Shown one piece after another: positions 49,187-62,238 of a stretch of 64,000 nt of DNA (positions within the stretch are counted from its first letter, which is position 1; every line of letters begins with the position of its first letter). The DNA comes from Panonychus citri. Taxonomy: Eukaryota; Arthropoda; Arachnida; Trombidiformes; Tetranychidae. Under the pieces are notes generated by a model. The model was not told the DNA's origin and did not search any database. It saw nothing but the letters and a program-made list of their open reading frames with translations. Location of the stretch: the NCBI RefSeq assembly GCF_014898815.1, contig NW_026515498.1, positions 62,001 through 126,000 of the forward strand, read 5' to 3'. Made by a program: the position numbers and the translations under genes.

Positions 49187-50188
49187 TGACAATCAACTTT
49201 TTTCTCCAACAACTGAATTAGACTGAAACTATTATCACAATTTCATCAAATCAATTTGATTGTGATAAGAATAAGAGACTCGATCAAATGTTCAACTGTC
49301 GATTTTCTTGATTAGACTGACCTTAGGCGATTCGACCATGAATTTGGATTAACTTTTACTTAGAGGAAAATATCTAATACCTCCCGTCAAGAATAAGTAA
49401 ATACTATTAATATTTATCAATAGAATTTCAGTTCATTAGATCAGTTGGACTCTTATCGAACTTGATTACTCAAAAGTGTTCTGATGTTAATCTAATGACC
49501 CTGACAGTGAATTAAGACAAATATCAAACAGAGAAAGAGAGAGAGAAGATTTCAGAACTTATCGAAATGCTCAGAGTTAAGGTAATACGAAAGGTGAATG
49601 AGCCTTTCAATTTGACCGATGGTTAAATTATCACAATTGCGATGGGCTAAGATGAAGATCAATGAGGAACAATTAACTGTTCGGTTCACAATTAATGTAA
49701 TTTTATTTTGTATGTGCAATTAAATTGGTTACATGAATGTTTGTTATTCACTATGATCGGTAGTTGGTGAAATTTGTTGATGTTTAATTGATAAAATATA
49801 AAAATTTCAAATGATTGAGTTGAATGAAATTAAGATTACTTTATAATTTGAATCGGTTGTCAAATTGATTGGTCAACAATTAATCGCATACCAATTCATA
49901 TTGGATAACTATTGGTTATTTGTGATAATATTTATGTATAAATTTTGTCCATCATGAATATCCAGTAATTGTTAATACACTTTAATGAAGTGATTAACAG
50001 ATTATCCTTCATGATAATCATGGTAAATGTGAGATACTATTTTCTTTGTGAGATTAATGATTTTCAAGTATTTGGAATATGATGACAGTCAATAGATCAA
50101 ATAGTTCGTGAGGCCTTAACAACTTCGATAACCTATTTTCGAGACAACATGGGTACATGAGAAAAAAAGAGAATTAGTTTCGAGATGA
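49187..50188. other. Gap between bursicon and guanylate kinase
   Basis: It should hold the bursicon promoter on its left and the guanylate kinase 3' UTR on its right. AT-rich, with no coding signal seen. Confidence 0.55.
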
Positions 50189-51420
50189 TTAGAATTGAAC
50201 TATTGATGAATCCAAGTTAATTACCGGTTGAATGAAATTCTTGAGAGCAGCATAAGCTTGATCAAGATCTTCATTGATCAAGACCAGGTCGAAATAATTT
50301 TCGATTCCTTCCATGTTCAGATCTTCTTTGGCTCGTTTCAAACGTCGTTCTATGTTTTCGTCGGACTCGGTTGCTCGAGCTCTCAATCGTTGTTCCAAAA
50401 CCTCGAGACTCGGTGGTTTCACGAAAATGAACAATGGCCTGAAATTGGATTTCTTCATATTCTTAACTCCTTCGATCTCCAGGTCAAGAATACAAATTTT
50501 TCCACTGTTTTGAACATGTTCCATGGCTTTTTTACTGGTAGAAAAAAAGAGATAAATTCAGTTTCAAATATGAGATAAAAATTCCATTCACATGGTAAGG
50601 GTAATTACCTGGTTCCATAAAGATTCCCAGAAAACTCAGTAAATTCAATGAATTCACTTTCCTTTATTGCTTTTTCCATTGAATCTCTTTCCATGAAATG
50701 ATATTCTAAGGGAAAAAGATACAAAAATAACGGTTACTTTACTTTACTCTAATTAAATTAAATAGATCATGTTTAATTAAACTCAATTTCTATTAGATGG
50801 ATTGAAATTTTTCTGTCATCATGTTGAAAGGAAACAAACTCTGTTTACAGATTGAGATCATGACATTTCCTATGTATAAACAAATGGATAATTTATATCA
50901 TCACTTTCATGTAATGAGAAATAATCAACCAATTAAATTAACCAAAATATTGATACGGACGATAAATGTCATCAGAAATTGAGTCCATTTTAACAGATTA
51001 AAATTTTGAAGCTAATTAACAGTAATTAACAGTTGATTAGCTTCCATTGGATCAGTAACATGATGAAATTTAAATTCTCAGTCCATGTGATTACCTCTTC
51101 CATCAATTTCCCCTTCACGAGGTTTCCTAGTTGTATCTGGAGGGAAATTAAGACAATTTAACAAAGAGTAACAATTAATTAAAATCCCAATGGATAAAAA
51201 TATGGAAAACCATCAAGATGGATCAACTTTGCCTGATCAATGGACAGAAATACTTACGAGATACTGTAAATCCAAGATAATCTTTATAATCGTTAATGAG
51301 TCGCCTAAGCAGTGAACTCTTGCCCGAACCTGAAGGTCCACAGATCACAATTGGCCTAATAATTGGATCAATGGTATCACCTCGTAAGGCTGAATCACTT
51401 GGAACCTTATCAGAAGTCAT
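50189..51420 (-). CDS. GUK1: Guanylate kinase
   Basis: Four exons, 51420-51258, 51136-51095, 50705-50609 and 50534-50189, joining in phase to 215 residues (human 197). The enzyme transfers phosphate from ATP to GMP, giving GDP in the cytosol. The P-loop GPSGSGKS is at residues 28-35. The GMP-binding region includes HTTRKPREGEIDGR, EFIEFTEFSGNLYGT and ICILDLEIEGVKN. The lid has RLRARATESDENIERRL, and the end carries DLVLINEDLDQAY. The N-terminus has about 22 residues before the core that most GMP kinases lack. The start is the first true ATG, with A at -3. The small exon 2 (42 nt) carries the HTTR motif across a split codon. Confidence 0.97.
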
Positions 51421-52932
51421 AGTCTTGGAATGGCACAATCAAAGGGAGAGAAGAGGCTAAAGAGGTTTACTGATTAGTCTCTGAATGAAACTATGATTTA
51501 ATGGTTTTCCTAATCAATTTAGAGTAAAATTGGAGGTTAAATGGATGTCACAATTTTCAATGATAATTTAATAAACAAACGTCAATTGTTGTGTTAACTG
51601 TCAAGCTTATTTTCATTTTCATTCAATAAAAGGTTGATGATAACTCGGTTATGTTGTATGGTGATGATAATGTTAAAAATGGTTCTGATGAGGTTGTTGT
51701 TACAGTTGATCATGGTGGAGATGATGAAGAAGAAGATGATGAGGATGATGATGATGATGATGATAATGATGTTGATTTGAACATACAAAGGTTGATTTTG
51801 AGTTTAGCTGTTTGACAGGAATGAGAGAGTTAATAATAACTGTGATAGGTCATGTTAATGTTGATTGAAAATCATCAATTGATGAATCGAGGGATTAATC
51901 AATTGCCTGAAGATAAACATCGAGACACTTTTATCATTAAAAAACCTTGATATCCTGTTACCAATCATCAGCAAATAATCAGTGGTAATGATTTAACTCA
52001 ATGGTGGAAATAATAATTACTATTTAACCAAACATTCATGAAAACATGATCCCATCATTATCATCATCATCTCGAGGAAAGAGAGAGAGAGAGAGAGAGA
52101 GAGATTTGCTCCTAGATAGAAACATGGCTTCCTCTTTCTTTGGATTTTCTCTTCTCTTTCTTTTTTCTCTTAGTCTTGTATTTGATTGTTGTTTGGGTTA
52201 CAATTTAAAAGAATCAATCATTAACTAGAAATTAATGATTCTGATAATTTAATGATCAATTGATGGTCACATCATCAACTAATCATGAGAAACAAAGTAA
52301 TGACCAATGCGAAAACAAATATAACTCAACCATTAATTTGGTTTATTACAAGTTTCTGGTAATCAGATAAGTTAATCATTTTGCTACTTCAATTTGATAC
52401 TTTCAACAATTTAATTGGTTAATTTAGTTGTGATCATAATCAAGTTCAGACATTTATCTAAACACGAGAAGAAATAAAATCTCATGAAAATAAAGTTCTT
52501 AACATTATTATTATGTTTTCTTGAATTTTCATGAAAATTTTCACAAATGAAACTCAAACAAAAAAAACTTTCATTCATTAGATTCAATTGTTCAACCCTA
52601 ACGTAAGTATGATTATCATGTTATCATGAAATTCACTACAATTCAATATCTTAAATCGTAAATCAATCAATATATCATTTCGATAACGGTGAAAAAGGAC
52701 ATTGGATCAAATTGAAATTAGAATCATTATCTAATATATATTTTCTTGACCAATATCATTAACGTATTGTTTTCATTATATAAAAAATATCTCATTACTT
52801 TTATTGATTAAAATATCAGTTAATCAATATGAAGATGATTCAATTCTTACAATTAATCTGAATATCAAAGTAAAGCAACTCTTTCAATCCTGATATAAGT
52901 AAATCAGTGTTGTTTTTTTGTCGCAAAATTGA
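51421..52932. other. Divergent intergenic region, guanylate kinase to receptor
   Basis: It contains the promoters of GUK1 (-) and the ionotropic receptor (+). It holds a GAT/GAA run at 51715-51770 and a GA tract at 52080-52105. The 60-codon frame at 52046-52228 has a signal-peptide-like end but starts inside the GA tract, and I do not support it as a gene. Confidence 0.55.
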
Positions 52933-55900
52933 ATGATGATTAAGATTAAATTGTTTGATTGTTTGTGTTTCATAATTATTGTTTTACTTTACTCATCGAC
53001 ATTTACTCAATCAGAATCGGATAATTTTCCAATTGGTCAAGTAATTAACTTAGGTTTGTATTATGTGTGTTCCTTGTCTTTGGGATTCAATTAATTTAAT
53101 TAGTTTTCTCATCTTTATATATCTCATTTGTGATTAGGAATCTTAATCCAGTTCAATGATGAAATATCTAGAGCAATTAGGAATGAGACTTTATTTCAGT
53201 TAATCAATCGGATTGAAGGACCATTGATTGATAATATTACAACAAAAGTTGATCTAATTGATAACTTTGATGATTTCAATCAACAAATTGAAGAGGATCC
53301 AACAAAATGTAACAAGTTGATTGTTGTTATTACATTTTCTGTACTCATTATGATTAACTGATTGGTCATTTATTTACTTTTTTCTTCAGGTAATAATTAC
53401 ATGGGATTAATTTCAATTCTTCCTTGTTCATCAACTAAATTACTTTACTCTTTAATTCGTGATTATTGTTCATCTACTCTGTTAATTTCAATTCATGATC
53501 GAACTTGTATCAGACCAAATCGTGATCATGGAATTGGTTTTCCAATTCTATCATCAGTTGATCATGTTGTTCCAATGTTAATTGACATGAGACATGATTT
53601 CTTACGGAAATGGGATCATATTAATCTGATTCATGATGATACAATCGGTGAGTTTATCTTAACCATTTTGCTATTGACAAATTTCAATGATCAATTTAAT
53701 TGCAATTTAATTTTTCTCCCTTTTTCCTTTCCCAAGATATTGGTGCTCTTCATGATTTAGTTGATGGATTGAGTAAAATTCATGGGCCAGAAATAACTCC
53801 ATCAATTGTGACAACTTATCACATTGGAAAATCAACTAATTCAGTTAAGAATAAGTTAATTATTGAATTAGATGAAATATCTGATAATAATGATACTGAA
53901 GTTACTTCAATTTCACAACGAGAAACAATTAAAATTGATTCGTCTCGTCTGGAAGAGCAATTTGTTGATCATATTACTAATGATGAAAATTATAAACATT
54001 TCATTATCATCGCTCGTAGTAATCATATCAGAGAGATAATTAAATTGGTCTGTAATAAGATTTAATTTGATTCTATTAATTTCTATCATATTTGATTTCG
54101 CAATTTACATTGTAAGTTTTTTTTAATTGTTAATTTTAGGCTCACTCAAAGTCACTTCTTGTTTCACCTCGTAAATGGTTAATTATCTTCAGTGATAATC
54201 AAGAGAATCCTGATTATTGGTCACAATTAAGTCCAATTTTAGCAGCTTCTCAAACTGCAATTGTAATTAGAGAGGCTTCTGGATATGGTCAGTGTAATGT
54301 GATGTCCGATGGATGTCAAATTAGATTAGCATTGGAAACATTAAGATCATCTTTAATTAAAGTTGGTCTAACTACTGATTATGATTTTACCGATGTCGAT
54401 ATGAAAAGACGAACTCGAAATCGGATTTTAACTGAAATCAGATCACAATTAGGTTCAACTGAATCAAACTCTGGACAATATTGTGGTAATTGTGATCGTT
54501 ATTCACTGAAAATGTTTGAAAGAGCGACAGTTGGCCAATCAATTGATTACATACGTCGGCCGTTTCCATCATTAAACTGGCCTGAGACTAAATTAGCAGC
54601 CGAAGATGAGATTGATAATATTAAAATAACTCAAACTGGCGAGTGGACTCCGTTCAAAGGGTTAATTCAATCTGCTGACCCTTTGCCCATTGATGTTGTC
54701 AATGGCGGTGGTCAAGTTATCAAGGTTGGTGTAATTAACCAGCGTCCACTAATTAATGCTGAACTGGTTGAGGGTAAATGTAAACCCAATGGGACAACAA
54801 TTGAGTTACTAAAATTAATCGCATCTCGAATGAATTTTACCTTGGAATATATTTGCTGGTCAAGCCTTGAAGATGATAAAATTGGTACTCCACAATCAGA
54901 TATGAACTGGGACGGAATTCTGGGTAAATTGCTTTCAGGAGAAATTGATTTAGCAGCAAATGGTATTTGGAAAACACCATCGAGAATCCAATCAGGAAAA
55001 TTTGAATTCTTGTTCCCTTACGATGTTGATACGGTTTCGTTGGTGGTTGCAAAGTATCCCGAGGATGAAAAGTTCTTGTTCATTTGTCCATTTACTCCAG
55101 GGGTAAGCACTCATTCAGATCTTTAATTTGACCCTAATAATAATCCAGCGATTTTGTGTCGATTAATATTAGACTTGGACCTGTGTTATACTTTGTATGA
55201 TCATAATTGGACCAATTTTCTGGATTATCCACCGTTCAGCAATTTACTACGATTACTATAAGATGAATGATGGAAAAGGTTTCTACAAATTGTTCAACTG
55301 TGTTTGGTACTGTTATGGAGCGATGGTCCAGCAAGGAGGTGAAATTTTACCCCAGGCTATTTCTGGGCGGATTCTGATTGCTTCTTGGTGGCTTTTCGTT
55401 ATTGTAACGGTGACAACATATTCGGGAAACTTGGTGGCTTTGTTGACTTTCCCAAAGATCATTCAGCCGATTCAAAATGCTCAAGATGTCAAAAACTCTT
55501 GGGGAATCTCAGTTGGTGCATCGACTGACAGTTCGATAGCTGAAATGATTCCGATAATTAAATATTCTGACCTTGCAATTATAAGAGATGATGTTAAATA
55601 TTATGATTTCAACAAGGAGAGAGATGAAATCTTTGAAGATATTTCCGATGGAGACTTGGCTTATATCATGAAGGAATATGAAGCTCGTTATTGGGTGACA
55701 ACTGAATTCACGCGAACCGGATTTTGTGGAATGCATGTCGCTAAAGATGCTCTTTATCGAACTCCTGTTCATATGGTGACAAAGAAAGAAAAATTTCCAG
55801 AATCTTTGTTGAATGAAATCAATCGATTGTAAGATTAATAATAATAATCTTTTTTTCTTTCTAATCGATTTTATTTTCATCCAATTTATACTTTGATTCA

Positions 55901-56538
55901 GATTATTTCTGATGACCAGAGCTGGAATCTCAACTTATTGGAAGATGTGGTTCCAAACACCAGGTAACGATTGTATGTATCCATTGATTATCCATGCAGG
56001 AGACGTGAAAAAGATTGACGTTATTCATATGATTGGTTCATATGTACTTCTTGCCTGGGGCATTGGAGTCGGTTCGATAATATTGATCGGGGAAATTGTT
56101 CACAAGAAATGTTTCGCAGTCAATCAATTTGGTTCAATGAAAATGGAAGATGGTTCAAAGCGTGAGAACTCTGGTTCGTCGGGACTTAACGATATACTCA
56201 GGAGCATGTACACTCGATACAATTCTGATCCATCATATTCAAAATGGGCGTCGAATGTTGATTATTTCAATTCATCTGATAATCGTCCAACCAAAGAGTC
56301 CAAAGTAACTCGATTATCGTTTAATCATCCAAGCATCAGTCGAGCTCCGTCAACCAATTTCAAAGCCAAAGCCAATTGGGCCTCGGGCGTCGCAGCGGCA
56401 AGAGCGAAGGCATCGCCAAACCTTTATTACGATCAAAGTGGTTCGATGTATTTAACTCAAATCAGAGGAATTTACAATGATCCAGAAAACTTTCAATATC
56501 CTTACAGTGATTTACGATCTAATTACAAGTTCAAATGA
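52933..56538 (+). CDS. Ir93a: Ionotropic receptor, Ir93a-like
   Basis: Seven exons: 52933-53053, 53138-53308, 53390-53647, 53737-54047, 54140-55102, 55173-55828 and 55902-56538. They give 1038 residues, and all phases match. It is a variant glutamate receptor acting as a ligand-gated cation channel subunit in sensory cilia. A signal peptide (about 1-27) is followed by an amino-terminal domain of roughly 400 residues, which only the co-receptor-like IRs retain. Then come ligand-binding lobe S1 (IKVGVINQRPL to LVVAKY, with the Arg in TPSRIQS), TM1 (about 603-628), the pore loop (CYGAMVQQGGEILP), TM3 with TTYSGNLVALLTF (about 673-699), lobe S2, and TM4 (about 868-893). A 145-residue Ser/Asn-rich tail follows. 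In insects Ir93a works with Ir25a in temperature and humidity sensing. The assignment to Ir93a rests on motif resemblance from memory. The exon 4 donor GTCTGT is weak. Confidence 0.85.
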
Positions 56539-57273
56539 TTTCGAAAATCGTAACAATTCAAATTGCTATTGGTTTTGTTTTTGTTTTCTCTCGTTCTCAT
56601 TAATCTGATTATCTTATCGCATCTAAATAATAACCATAATCATTATGATCAACGAACAATAAATTTTGATTGGTGTGTAATTGTTGTAACATTGAATTGT
56701 TTTCATCAAAATAAAGTTTTAATTGTTGGATAAAATTTTATTGAAATTATGCTCCAATAAGAACTATTATAATTTAATTACCATTTAAATGAGTTACATA
56801 CAAGTTCCCGTTTTCCAAATTGGAACCAATAATTGGTTTGGATTATGTTAAGATGAGAGAAAAAGTTTTTTGTGCAATGAGAAGGGAAAAAAACATCAAT
56901 TAATTGAAGTATTTTGTTGCTAATTAGAAGTTGATTTAAGTTGATTGTTTGCAAAGAGAAGAGAAGACAATTAAACAAACGTTTGATTTAAAAAGACAAA
57001 GGAAATTGACACTTGAAACAACAACAATTTGCTGATACAAAATGGGCTATTAGATTGACTTTAGGCTCTCTCTTTGTGCTTGATTATTATTAGTTTTTTT
57101 TTTAGATGATAAAACAAACGAATGTATGATTTTGTATTGTGATTAACTTTCCTCCTCTAGATTCATTGATTGTTATATTTAATATATATTTATATGTTGT
57201 CATCTATTTGTAGGATTTTAAACACTTTGTTTTGTTTTTAAATTGGTGATCCAACCTCTCGAGAATTAGATTA
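56539..57273. other. Convergent 3' regions of the receptor and VPS35
   Basis: Two polyadenylation signals for the receptor are visible (AATAAA at 56658 and at 56710). No further gene is seen. Confidence 0.6.
56658..56663 (+). terminator. Polyadenylation signal of the ionotropic receptor
   Basis: AATAAA 120 bp past the stop codon; a second AATAAA follows at 56710-56715. Confidence 0.65.
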
Positions 57274-59792
57274 TCATTGGAGGGATATTTCTTTACTTTT
57301 AATGAATTCTAATGTGTTAGCATATTGTTTCTCAAATGATTCCGATAGGATAATCTCCTTTTTTTGTTCAATTATCTTCTCGTTTATATCTTTCATCAGT
57401 TTAACCAGTTCGTGATTATCTGGAGCAATCAGTAATGTTGTATGGGAAAGTATCTCGATGTAAAGTTGTAATTTTAAATCATTGTCCATCAATGATGAGG
57501 TTATTTTGTCACTTGTTTTTATGCATTTAATGGCATCTGATGATGTTGGGTTATCACAAAATAAAAGACTTGAACTTAGAAGTGCTCGAACTTGATCTGG
57601 TTTTTGTACCAATGTAAGACCAGCGCGAGGCAACCAGGCGAAAAGAGGACATTTTTGTTTTAAAGATGATGAATTATCTTCATCTTCATCGATAGATTTG
57701 AATCCCATCTCTTTAACAGCGCCAATGATCAACATTAATGACGCAAATCGCTCCTTTGATCCGCTGATCTCTTCTTCGTATATGGAAACAGCTTTTGCTG
57801 CAAAATCGTAAGCGACAGTTTCACTTGTCTCGATTCCAACTTTACTCGCGTTCAATGCAGCTTGAAGGTACAAACGGAGGCATAAATCGGGACAATTACT
57901 GTCGCTGAGAGCGGAAATTGTTTGTTTAACAAATTGGAATATTTTGGTACATTTTTTATCCCATTTTGAATCTTCTTTCGATCCAGAGTATCTTAAAGCA
58001 AGATCTAGTGATTCGAATACTAAAGATGGAAAAGTGTAACGAATTCGTTTCGATCCTCCTGGAGTGAGGATCTTTTTACATGATGATAGAATTAGATATT
58101 GTAAATCAAGATCATCATCGGCTACACAAATAGGTGAAAGTAAATAATGAATAAATCGAGAGAGTAGAATCTGTTCATCTACAAAGTCTTCATCCAAAAT
58201 ACCATCATGTTCCTCTGGATTTGGTCCTTTAACAAGAGGATCACAAAGTTCACTGAGGAAAGTTTCAATCTCCTCCAAGGTTAAACGATTCTCTTCAATA
58301 ATTTTATCCTCAATTCCAGAATCTAAAGCAGAATTAAGCAAGGAAAGAGTAATTTGCTTCTGTAGATCGGAATCGGTAACATCTTTAAGAAGGTTCTTGA
58401 AATTTTTCAATTTAAGGGACATTTTTATCGGAGCGATACCAGAGGTTTGACCATCTTGATTACCATGAGTTATTGGTAATTTCAAAAATTTGAGTAACTC
58501 TTTACCAATATTAGTTCGATATTGAATTCGCGATTTATTGCATTTCTCCTTGATGACATTCAGAGTCGATCCTAGAACTGAATCAATACTTTCTTCCCGT
58601 TTAGATTCATTGTTTATCTTTTTAATCGAGAAGTTGATCAATGATCCTTCCATCAGAATAATATCTTCCAATATCATGTCTGGTCTTGACTGGATTATGT
58701 TGGATATTTGAGCAGAGAAAATATCAAATAGATCATCAGGTAGCTCAATATCTTTGGATGAGGCCAGTCGATCGATTAGTGCGATAATGATATTCTTTAC
58801 ATTAACAGAAGGGACCAACTTAGCACATGAATGAAGAAATGGTTGTAATGTTGTAAGATGAAATTCATCGGGAAATACTTGAATTAAACATTCCATGAGA
58901 TATTCTTGAGCAATACCATCTCTACATGAGACAACTTGCTCAAGAATACCAGGTAATACAACCGCTTTGTAACGTTCGATATCAATACTTTCCAAATGAG
59001 ATAATCGGACCAAATTGGTACCAACAAGAAGTCGCAATTCAAGCCTTTCCTTTTCCCGTCTATCCTTGTCTCGAGTGTGCCCTTGGTGTTGCATTCGTAC
59101 CCAAAGTTTATTCATCTCAGCAAAATTTAGCAAAATAAATTCAATTGAATCCTCAATGGTACCAGAATGCTCTTCTTTACCATCACCATCACCACAAATT
59201 TCTTCAACAGTTACATCAGGAAGTATATTACGACATGATTGTAGAAGATAATTACGCAGAAACAAACCCCTATAAATACAAATAGAGAATAGAAATTAAA
59301 ATGAAACAAATGTAAACATAAACACGTAAAGATAATCAATTTCAATTCTAACCTTAAAGGATGTTGGACACCTCTACACATCTCAACTAAATCTTTTAAA
59401 ATATCTCGACGGCTTCCGGGTGTAGTTTTCATGTAGACAAGACCAACGGTAATTAATAGATACAATCGGGGAATAATATTACCAGCATATTGAACAAGCT
59501 CATAAAGATCAGCCAGTTTCCTGCCTCGATTGAATTCATCTAGAAGATACATCTCAAGGTGTCTTAATTGATCACAAACAGCCATGTATAATTCATAATA
59601 TGATTTAGGACTCAATTGATTTGTCCTTAATTCAGTAATCATATTGGATGCATGTTTCAAAGCTTCCATCAATTTACCCTTGTCCAGGCAGCATTTCATA
59701 TGGAATGACTGAATCTTAACATTACCAAGAGATTCATCAAGTCGCTTTTCTTGCTTATCATCACTAGGAGTAGTTGCAGGAGTTAAAGGCAT
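57274..59792 (-). CDS. VPS35: Vacuolar protein sorting-associated protein 35 (retromer)
   Basis: Two coding exons, 59792-59353 and 59269-57274, giving 811 residues (human 796). VPS35 is the alpha-solenoid backbone of the retromer complex on endosomes, where it binds VPS26 through its N-terminus and VPS29 through its C-terminus to recycle cargo. The N-terminal part is highly conserved: KCCLDKGKLMEALKHASNM, LSPKSYYELYMA, and the VPS26-binding PRLYLL at about 108-113. Further on are FVLLNFAEMNKLWVRMQ-like, GTNLVRLSHLE, VFPDEFHL and VNVKNIIIALIDRLA. The C-terminal half is more diverged but keeps RIRYTFPSLVF and the helical repeats. The C-terminal end lacks the vertebrate extension. An upstream acceptor (exon border at about 59827) shows a 5' UTR exon, probably near 60000-60070. 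Confidence 0.97.
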
Positions 59793-60694
59793 CTTGGTAA
59801 ACACTTTTCTGCTCTTCTTAATTGCTTGAAAAGGAGTAAAATTAAAATAAATCAATTGACAGTTAATTCCTCGTGATTAACAATTGGAAAAGGAAAAGAA
59901 GATGAGAAAAAAAAATAATAAAAATAAATGTAAACAAACAAGAAAATTATGAGATGATACAAAAAAGATGATGACACAAAAACAAAACAATGACTCCTTT
60001 CAATTGAATTTGAAGATTTGGTGTAATGATTAACCTCTAATTTTACTTGACAAATTGCTGGAAACACAGTGAAATTAAATTAGTTGACTGATGGAAATAA
60101 TCAAGGGGATGATTAAAGATTAAGTCAATTATTTGGTAGGCGTCTTCATCAATCACAATCTATTATGAATGGAAACCAAACCGGTAGAGAGATTCACTTG
60201 GGGACCGTTAACTCAATAAACATTTTCGACAATTAAATTAACTTTTTCATTTTTTATTATTGATTTTCGTTAATTAGTTGATTTGGAAATCATATCATCA
60301 CTATTATCTTTCTCTTGGTGTGACATTTTTTTTTTTCTTCATCAAGGTTTGTGGAAATTAATTTAAAGAAGAGTTTAAGACTTTCATTGATATCGATTTT
60401 AGTGTGATGATGGTGAGAGAGTTGAAATTAATTCTAATTGTTTAGTTGATTAGTTTCTTCGTTGACAATATTTCAATTAAAGATCATTAGAGTTTTGATT
60501 GTGCTTTCATCAGAACGTTAATTGTAGTTGTTATCTTATTATTTGCTTTTTCGTTGAGAGTTTTTGTTTTTCGTCCTTTCCTTTGAAACTGAATTGATGT
60601 TTATTGGATTTTGTTGATTAGTTGATTGTTTGGGAATTTCCTTCACTTCTGCATTTGATTTGATTTTCTAGATCAGTTAACTAATTGTTTCGTA
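59793..60694. promoter_or_regulatory. Divergent promoter region, VPS35 and the small coiled-coil gene
   Basis: It contains the 5' UTR and first intron of VPS35 (-) and the start region of the small + strand gene. No TATA box is evident. Confidence 0.45.
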
Positions 60695-61392
60695 ATGGTG
60701 AGTATGTGTTACGATGGCAATTGTTCAATTTTCCCTAAGTTGACAGACTCAGAGAGAGAGAGAGAGAGACTTTTACATGATAATTTGATAAAAATCGTTT
60801 CAATCGATCATCAGTTTAATAGTAATCGTTGAATTGGTAGAAAATGTTTTCAAAAATTTGCGCTCAAAATGTTGAGGAGAAAAAAAAACTTCTCTTTCTT
60901 TTTCTCTGTCTAATTCTGGTTTTTATTCATTCGATTCTGGTGATAATCGATTAATCGTTTAAATCGAAATCTAATTGTGACTTTGATTGTTTGAAACCCT
61001 TTCTTGTGTTTGGATTGATAATTGTTGACAAATTTATGGTTTTTTGTTTAATCACAATGACAATTACTCATAAATGTGATTCTACTGAGCGACAAATAAA
61101 TGAAATAATGTTTCTAAACGCTGCCCTTCAAAGTCAAATTGAAGAGACAAAGATAAAGATTGGAATTGCCAAAGCTGAGAGAAAATATCTTCTCAATAAA
61201 TTACTTTATTACGAAAAGGAATCACCCGAGGAAGTTTATACCTGTAATATTGGTAATGTGGTCTCATCATCGAGTAATAATGGAGCAACCAGTGGAATCC
61301 TTCAGCAAGTTCTCAGTCGAAAACAATTGACAAACAAAAATCCATCAAATTCTAATTGTGTATATCAACCATCAACACCTATTAATCCATAA
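60695..61392 (+). CDS. Small coiled-coil protein, possibly INO80E/TFPT-like
   Basis: Two models are possible. In the spliced model ATG at 60695-60697 is followed by a GTGAGT donor and joins, phase 0, to 61090-61392, giving 101 residues. A long AG-free stretch before the acceptor at 61088-61089 favours this. In the unspliced model translation starts at ATG 61036 or 61057 within the second exon. Both share RQINEIMFLNAALQSQIEET, a short coiled coil, then KAERKYLLNKLLYYEKES and a Ser/Asn-rich tail ending PSTPINP. The ERKFLL-LL-YE pattern resembles the coiled coil of the INO80 complex subunit E and TFPT, chromatin remodelling subunits, but the match is short, so the function is only a suggestion. 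AATAAA follows at 61540. Confidence 0.6.
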
Positions 61393-61539
61393 AGATTCCT
61401 GGAAGACACATAACAAGAAGACAAAGAAATGTTCCAATTGGTGCAAAAATTATCGATTTATTTGAATTAATCTCAATTATTTAATGTAAATTGCGAAGAC
61501 GAAAGAAACAAAATTCTACAAATACAAATAACCATGTAC

Positions 61540-61545
61540 AATAAA
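61540..61545 (+). terminator. Polyadenylation signal of the small coiled-coil gene
   Basis: AATAAA 148 bp past the stop and only about 40 bp before the convergent STEEP1 stop codon. Confidence 0.6.
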
Positions 61546-61581
61546 GGAGAAAAAAAGAGTTTTCAAATGATTTACTGATTC

Positions 61582-62238
61582 TCATTTATCCCAATCGACT
61601 AATGTTCCTCTAGGTTTATGTCGTTTATCACTTGAATCTTGTGTTGAATCAGTTTTTCGTTTTAATTGTCCAGTTCTTTCCAATTGTTTCTCGATCACCT
61701 TAGCATTTTGAGCATAACTATCTGCAACTTCACGAGCTTCAATTTCCTCTTCCTCTTCATCGACAGTTGAAACGGTGACAGAACTAAACTTTCCCATGTC
61801 ACGAGTCTTCTTTGTAACCATAACCTTTTTATTATCATGAGAAGCAGGAGTTCTGGTTTGAACATCTCGAGGTCGATATCTTAATGCTCCTTGAATAACA
61901 AACAAAACATTAGAATCGGGCTTATGTTTATAGAAAATTGGAAGATCACATCTTTTACAATTGTATCGAAATTGTTTCTCGATTCCATTTTCTCTTCTCA
62001 AGTAGACAATATTTTCCTCAGTCGACTCAGCGATATGTAATTTGTACACGCGCTTTTCACCATCAATAACACGAGCTTTATCACGAGGCCTCAATGGCAA
62101 TCGATCCAAATTACAATCAAGAATTAATGACATTTGACCACAAATACAATAGTAAACATTGAGATTCTTTTCATCATTATATTCCTCTTCATTCTTGGAA
62201 TCAGTGCAAGCGATACTTCTGGAGACAATTTTAGGCAT
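61582..62238 (-). CDS. STEEP1: STING ER exit protein (STEEP1, CXorf56 family)
   Basis: A single exon of 218 residues (human 222). The family pattern is clear along the whole length: start MPKIVSRSIACTD, zinc-binding-like YYCICGQM, LDRLPLRPRDKARVID, YLRRENGIEKQFRYNCKRC, then the near-invariant MVTKKTRDMGKFSSVTVST, DEEEEEIEAREVADSYAQNA and KVIEKQLER. In vertebrates STEEP1 helps STING leave the endoplasmic reticulum for the Golgi by promoting membrane curvature; the wider conservation suggests a more basic role. The two CxxC-like pairs (CIC, CKRC) are intact. The end, GTLVDWDK, aligns with human GTLIDNQFK. It shares a 263-bp divergent gap with SCYL1. Confidence 0.96.
   Translation of the reverse strand: MPKIVSRSIACTDSKNEEEYNDEKNLNVYYCICGQMSLILDCNLDRLPLRPRDKARVIDGEKRVYKLHIAESTEENIVYLRRENGIEKQFRYNCKRCDLPIFYKHKPDSNVLFVIQGALRYRPRDVQTRTPASHDNKKVMVTKKTRDMGKFSSVTVSTVDEEEEEIEAREVADSYAQNAKVIEKQLERTGQLKRKTDSTQDSSDKRHKPRGTLVDWDK

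Noticed and set aside
52046..52228. 60-codon frame with a hydrophobic end
   Set aside because: It begins in a GA tract (Arg-Glu repeat), and the hydrophobic part is low-complexity Ser/Leu/Phe.
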